This document shows positions 3,793-5,281 of a DNA stretch of 5,281 bases, piece by piece. The DNA lies in assembly GCA_003524365.1 (NCBI GenBank), contig DQHS01000201.1:1-5281 (forward strand). The letters run 5' to 3'. The translations under genes and the position numbers were made by a program. Each line of letters starts with the position of its first letter. Position 1 is the stretch's first letter. Source of the DNA: Cellvibrio sp. (GTDB taxonomy: Bacteria > Pseudomonadota > Gammaproteobacteria > Pseudomonadales > Cellvibrionaceae). Below the pieces are notes generated by a model. The model saw only the letters and a list, made by a program, of their open reading frames with translations. It was not told where the DNA came from and made no database searches.

Positions 3793-5281
3793 ATGGCTTA
3801 CTCATATACTGAGAAAAAACGTATCCGCAAGGATTTTGGCAAACTGCCGCACGTAATGGATGTACCATATCTTTTGGCGATTCAGTTAGATTCCTACAGA
3901 AAGTTTACTCAGGCCGACATTGCGCCCAGTAAGCGCGATGATATGGGGTTGCATGCTGCATTCCGTTCCGTTTTTCCAATCGTTAGCTACTCAGGTAATG
4001 CCGCACTCGAATATGTGAGCTACAACCTCGGCAAAGCAGCGTTTGATGTAAACGAGTGTATTCTGCGCGGCGTTACTTATGCCGTCCCTCTGCGCGTGAA
4101 AGTGCGTTTGATTATTTATGATCGCGAGTCGTCTAACAAAGCGATTAAAGATATTAAAGAACAAGAAGTTTACATGGGTGAGATTCCGCTCATGACTGAC
4201 AACGGTACCTTTGTTATTAATGGTACCGAGCGTGTAATTGTTTCCCAGTTGCATCGCTCTCCTGGCGTGTTCTTCGATCACGACAAGGGCAAGACCCATT
4301 CCTCGGGCAAATTGCTTTATTCCGCACGTATCATTCCTTACCGCGGTTCATGGTTGGATTTTGAATTCGATCCAAAAGATTTGCTTTACGTGCGTATCGA
4401 CCGCCGCCGTAAATTGCCTGCGACCATATTGTTGCGCGCACTTGGTTTCAGCTCCCAAGAAATGCTGGCGATGTTCTTCGAAACCAGCACCTTTATCCTA
4501 GGTAAAGACGGCCAGTTCAGTTACGCCGTAGTTCCATCGCGTTTACGCGGTGATGTGGCTACCTTTGATATTAAAGATGACAAAGGCAATGTTATTGTCG
4601 AAGAGGGGCGCCGTATTACCGCGCGTCATATTCGTCAATTAGAAAAAGCTGGCGTTGATCAGATGGATGTTCCATCTGAGTATTTATTAGGCCGTGCACT
4701 AGCTAAAGATATTATCGACACTCGCAGTGGTGAGTTGTTGTATGAGTGCAATACCGAAATTACTGCTGATGTACTTTCCAAGTTGGTGGCTGCGGGCGTA
4801 ACTGATGTTGAAACCCTGTATACCAATGAATTGGATTGTGGTGCATTTATCTCCGAAACCCTGCGTGTTGATCCAACTCGCACGGCGTTGGAGTCGCTGG
4901 TAGAAATTTATCGCATGATGCGTCCTGGCGAGCCGCCAACCAAAGAATCTGCTGAAGCCTTGTTCCAGAATTTATTCTTCTCGCAAGAGCGCTATGACCT
5001 TTCTGCGGTAGGCCGTATGAAGTTCAACCGTCGTCTTGGTCGCGAAGCTGAGACTGGCGAAGGCACAATCTCTAACGACGATATCGTTGATGAGATGAAG
5101 ACTTTGATCTCCATCCGTAACGGTAAAGGCGTTGTGGATGATATCGATCACTTGGGTAACCGTCGTGTTCGTTCTGTAGGTGAAATGGCCGAAAACCAAT
5201 TCCGTGTTGGTTTAGTGCGCGTTGAACGCGCGGTGAAAGAACGTCTTTCAATGGCAGAAAGCGAAGGCTTGATGCCGCAGG
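3793..5281 (+). CDS. rpoB: DNA-directed RNA polymerase subunit beta, 5' part
   Basis: RpoB is the beta subunit that forms one pincer and much of the active site of RNA polymerase. The frame is open from the ATG at 3793 to the window edge, giving 496 complete codons plus one base. The full protein should be about 1,350 residues. GGGGA (3782-3786) lies 6 nt before the start and the N-terminus MAYSYTEKKRIRKDFGKLP matches the family. Conserved blocks in order are AAFRSVFPI, VYMGEIPLMTDNGTFVINGTERV, SQLHRSPGVFFDHDKGKTHSSGK (from 151), YRGSWLDFEFDPKD, YRMMRPGEPP (373-382), DDIDHLGNRRVRSVGEMAENQF (449-470) and GLVRVERAVKERL (473-485). V150 corresponds to E. coli V146, a minor rifampicin-resistance position, and is wild type. 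The frame ends a short way before the main rifampicin cluster. Nothing suggests a break, since the product aligns without frameshift. Confidence 0.97.
   Translation, partial: MAYSYTEKKRIRKDFGKLPHVMDVPYLLAIQLDSYRKFTQADIAPSKRDDMGLHAAFRSVFPIVSYSGNAALEYVSYNLGKAAFDVNECILRGVTYAVPLRVKVRLIIYDRESSNKAIKDIKEQEVYMGEIPLMTDNGTFVINGTERVIVSQLHRSPGVFFDHDKGKTHSSGKLLYSARIIPYRGSWLDFEFDPKDLLYVRIDRRRKLPATILLRALGFSSQEMLAMFFETSTFILGKDGQFSYAVVPSRLRGDVATFDIKDDKGNVIVEEGRRITARHIRQLEKAGVDQMDVPSEYLLGRALAKDIIDTRSGELLYECNTEITADVLSKLVAAGVTDVETLYTNELDCGAFISETLRVDPTRTALESLVEIYRMMRPGEPPTKESAEALFQNLFFSQERYDLSAVGRMKFNRRLGREAETGEGTISNDDIVDEMKTLISIRNGKGVVDDIDHLGNRRVRSVGEMAENQFRVGLVRVERAVKERLSMAESEGLMPQ

Noticed and set aside
3590..3856. 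88-codon + strand open frame between rplL and rpoB
   Set aside because: It starts inside the attenuator hairpin, has no Shine-Dalgarno, overlaps the rpoB start in another frame and resembles nothing I know.
1..5281. Search for CRISPR arrays, insertion sequences, attachment sites, toxin-antitoxin pairs or defence genes
   Set aside because: No spaced direct repeats, terminal inverted repeats, transposase motifs or tRNA-derived duplication were seen. Every coding stretch is accounted for by core genes.

Overview
The window is a conserved core housekeeping locus in the order tRNA-Trp, secE, nusG, rplK, rplA, rplJ, rplL, rpoB (5' part). All genes lie on the + strand. The gene order and the close protein similarity to Escherichia coli and Pseudomonas-type sequences place it in the Gammaproteobacteria. 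Examples are NusG beginning MAKRWYVVHAYSGYEK, SecE of the three-helix type, and an RpoB N-terminus resembling E. coli RpoB. The moderate base composition and these protein details would suit Cellvibrio or a relative, but that genus call is inference. Nothing indicates horizontal transfer, a mobile element, a CRISPR array or a defence system.

Layout. Positions 1-33 are a spacer with no feature I can support. A complete tRNA-Trp (34-109) is followed 25 nt later by secE, the essential subunit of the protein translocon. nusG, the transcription elongation factor, follows almost without a gap. A strong intrinsic terminator (1065-1093) closes this first unit. The second unit is rplK-rplA (ribosomal proteins L11 and L1), preceded by a structured leader that looks like the L1 autogenous operator. 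The third unit is rplJ-rplL (L10 and L7/L12), preceded by a 291-nt non-coding leader. That leader contains the kink-turn module of the gammaproteobacterial L10 leader and then two more hairpins just before the rplJ ribosome binding site. Between rplL and rpoB lies a 257-nt gap with a terminator-like hairpin at the position of the known rplL-rpoB attenuator, followed by a folded rpoB leader. rpoB runs off the right end after 496 complete codons, shortly before the main rifampicin-resistance cluster.

How the genes work together. L11, L10 and L7/L12 build the GTPase-associated stalk of the 50S subunit, and L1 forms the stalk on the E-site side. RpoB is the RNA polymerase beta subunit. NusG binds that polymerase and, in the known system, couples it to the ribosome or to Rho. 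SecE serves protein export. The locus therefore joins transcription, translation and secretion, and the intergenic RNA structures set the relative output of each part.

No previously undescribed system is evident. The points most worth a second look are the non-coding leaders, above all the 16-pair AU-rich hairpin directly before the rplJ Shine-Dalgarno, the possible competing pairings in the L10 leader, and the start-codon choices for rplJ (GTG) and nusG.
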